From Haloferax mediterranei ATCC 33500 (GTDB lineage: Archaea; Halobacteriota; Halobacteria; Halobacteriales; Haloferacaceae): DNA of 64,000 bases. The stretch lies in assembly GCF_000306765.2 (NCBI RefSeq), contig NC_017941.2, positions 496,001 to 560,000 on the forward strand, in the 5' to 3' direction. Shown in pieces: positions 62,690 to 64,000 of the stretch; positions within the stretch are counted from its first letter, which is position 1, and the number at the start of each line of letters is the position of its first letter. The position numbers and the translations under genes were made by a program. Below the pieces are notes generated by a model. It was not told the DNA's origin and did not search any database. It saw only the letters and a program-made list of their open reading frames with translations.

Positions 62690-64000
62690 ATCAGTCCGAC
62701 CCCCGCGTAGACCATGTAGCAGGCGGCGACCAGCGCAGCCGAGTGAAGGAACGCTTCGTAGCGACCTCGACTCGCCGTTCCGGCGAACCATCCGGAGGCG
62801 AGCATGGTCGCCTGCGTGACGACGTACATCCGATAGCGGTCGCGTTCGAGGTCGACCGCGCCCGCGTTGATGGCGAACGACCCGCTCGTCGAGAGCGACG
62901 AGAGTTGTGCGAACCCGTCGAAAACGTGGACGTTGACGGCGACAGTGATGCCGATGACCAACAGCGCGGTCGTCCAGCCGACGGCAACGTAGACGAGTAG
63001 CCCAGACCGAAGTGCGCGCTTTTCGTGGTAGAGGCGGCCGATTTCGGTCTGGAGCGTGTCGAAGACGGTGCCGGTGTCGCTGCCGCCGTCGAGCGCGCCG
63101 ACGACGAGCCCGATGGTTTGCTCGGCCATCGGTGTCCCGACGCGTTCGACGAATCGTTCGAGTGCAGCGGTTCGGAGGTTCACGTCGGTGCCGGAACTCG
63201 GCGCGGTGAACCGAAGGTTGAGCGCGAGGTCGGCCACGTCGCTGTCGAGCGGGCCGAGGTCGACGTCCTGTCCGACGTTCTCGACTGCCTCTGCGAAGGG
63301 GCGGCCGAGACTGACGTGTCCCGAGACGGCGTGGACGAAGTCCTTCAATTCGCGGTCTTTCGCGTCGTCGATGCGGGCGCGGCGGACGCCCACGAGACCG
63401 ACCGGCGTCGCGTAGGCGACGTACCCGGCGAGGGAGACGCCGACCGCATCCGCGCCAACGAGGGCGGCGACCCCGGCGACGAGCAGTGCCGGAGCCACGA
63501 ACACGACCGCGGCGCTGGCCGGGTTCGTGAGCGTCGTGGTGAGGGTGTTGAATGCCGTAGTTGGCCTGTCGTATTCGACGGACTGGTCCGGTGGCCGGAG
63601 ACCGGAAATGAGAAGGCTCGCACCGAGTCCGACGCCGATGATGAAGACGGCGCTCGAATAGACGACGACACCCCGAGTAGTGGTTTGCCCGAGCGGCGTG
63701 ACGACCGGCTCGGAGAGTCCGGGCGCGATGACGCTCATCACCGTGAGGACGATGACGAGGAGCGACGGCAGCACGAGGAGCACGATGAACAATTCGGCGA
63801 GGAGTTCGAGGAAGCCCTCGGCGCGTTCGCGGGCGCGGTCCTGTCGGTGGCCGAGCATTCGACTCTCCATCCGGAGGTAATTTCTGAGGGCGTCGTCGCC
63901 CTGTCCGGCGTGTTCGCGGAACTTCAAGAGGAACGGCGAGAGCACCCCCTCTGAGGGAGTGTCGCGGGCGACTCGGCGGAGTCCTTCGTTCACGTTCCCG
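62686..64000 (-). CDS. Type IV pilus assembly membrane protein PilC/TadC family (5' end cut off)
   Basis: At least 438 residues to the window edge, so the N-terminus is missing (the Met at 63993 is probably internal). Helical membrane bundle: LFIVLLVLPSLLVIVLTVMSVIAP, VVFVAPALLVAGVAALVG and ALLVIGITVAVNV; T2SF-type region DFVHAVSGHVSLGRPFAEAVENVG. Archaeal T2SSF-domain platform protein for pilus assembly; a PilB-type ATPase gene is expected upstream, outside this window. Probably the H. volcanii PilC1 operon (recalled, tentative). Confidence 0.87.
   Translation of the reverse strand, partial: GNVNEGLRRVARDTPSEGVLSPFLLKFREHAGQGDDALRNYLRMESRMLGHRQDRARERAEGFLELLAELFIVLLVLPSLLVIVLTVMSVIAPGLSEPVVTPLGQTTTRGVVVYSSAVFIIGVGLGASLLISGLRPPDQSVEYDRPTTAFNTLTTTLTNPASAAVVFVAPALLVAGVAALVGADAVGVSLAGYVAYATPVGLVGVRRARIDDAKDRELKDFVHAVSGHVSLGRPFAEAVENVGQDVDLGPLDSDVADLALNLRFTAPSSGTDVNLRTAALERFVERVGTPMAEQTIGLVVGALDGGSDTGTVFDTLQTEIGRLYHEKRALRSGLLVYVAVGWTTALLVIGITVAVNVHVFDGFAQLSSLSTSGSFAINAGAVDLERDRYRMYVVTQATMLASGWFAGTASRGRYEAFLHSAALVAACYMVYAGVGLI

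Overview
The window is GC-rich chromosomal DNA of a halophilic archaeon of the genus Haloferax. Evidence: acidic proteins, twin-arginine lipoprotein signals, leaderless promoters, a PGF-CTERM tail, and a gene order (cdrL-cdrS-ftsZ2, a cobalamin operon, a MinD-family gene, a pilus operon) that I recall from Haloferax volcanii. A 713-residue secreted CGTase-type enzyme and a full starch cluster fit Haloferax mediterranei best. The species call is inference.

1-13.7 kb is a starch and maltodextrin module. A secreted CGTase/amylase cuts starch outside the cell. A MalE-MalF-MalG-MalK transporter imports the products. A GH13 enzyme (cut by the window edge) and a GH15 glucoamylase degrade them. A TrmB regulator and a zinc-ribbon HTH protein are the likely regulators. 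13.8-30.5 kb is mostly housekeeping: a GGGP synthase-like protein, redox enzymes, Rio2, Nudix, lipoate ligase, endonuclease IV, a secreted EEP-family protein, initiator tRNA-Met with a duplicated 3' end, NcsA, and a copper-protein fusion. 30.5-32.8 kb is the cell-division locus (ftsZ2, cdrS, cdrL), with an array of GTAAGAC motifs in front of cdrS. Then come tRNA-Tyr and a divergon of a ComB-type phosphatase plus TIM-barrel isomerase against an ECF transporter.

40.1-46.9 kb is a translationally coupled cobalamin assembly and salvage operon (HAD phosphatase, cbiB, cobS, cobY, cobT, cobD, cbiZ). It is followed by a second CobD-like protein in which the PLP lysine is replaced by Asn. 47.1-48.5 kb holds a MinD-family gene and its coupled partner. 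48.5-49.3 kb is a decayed TnpB (IS1341-type) insertion. 49.3-54.3 kb has an unknown protein, a UbiA prenyltransferase, a 7TM sensor kinase and a lipoprotein.

54.3-59.6 kb is an AT-richer accessory island with an HTH protein, a dGTPase, an NrS-1-type primase-polymerase, a small membrane protein and a cysteine-rich peptide precursor that resembles halocins. 59.7 kb to the end is the downstream part of a type IV pilus operon: four proteins with likely prepilin-peptidase sites, one membrane protein, and the PilC/TadC membrane protein, which runs off the edge.
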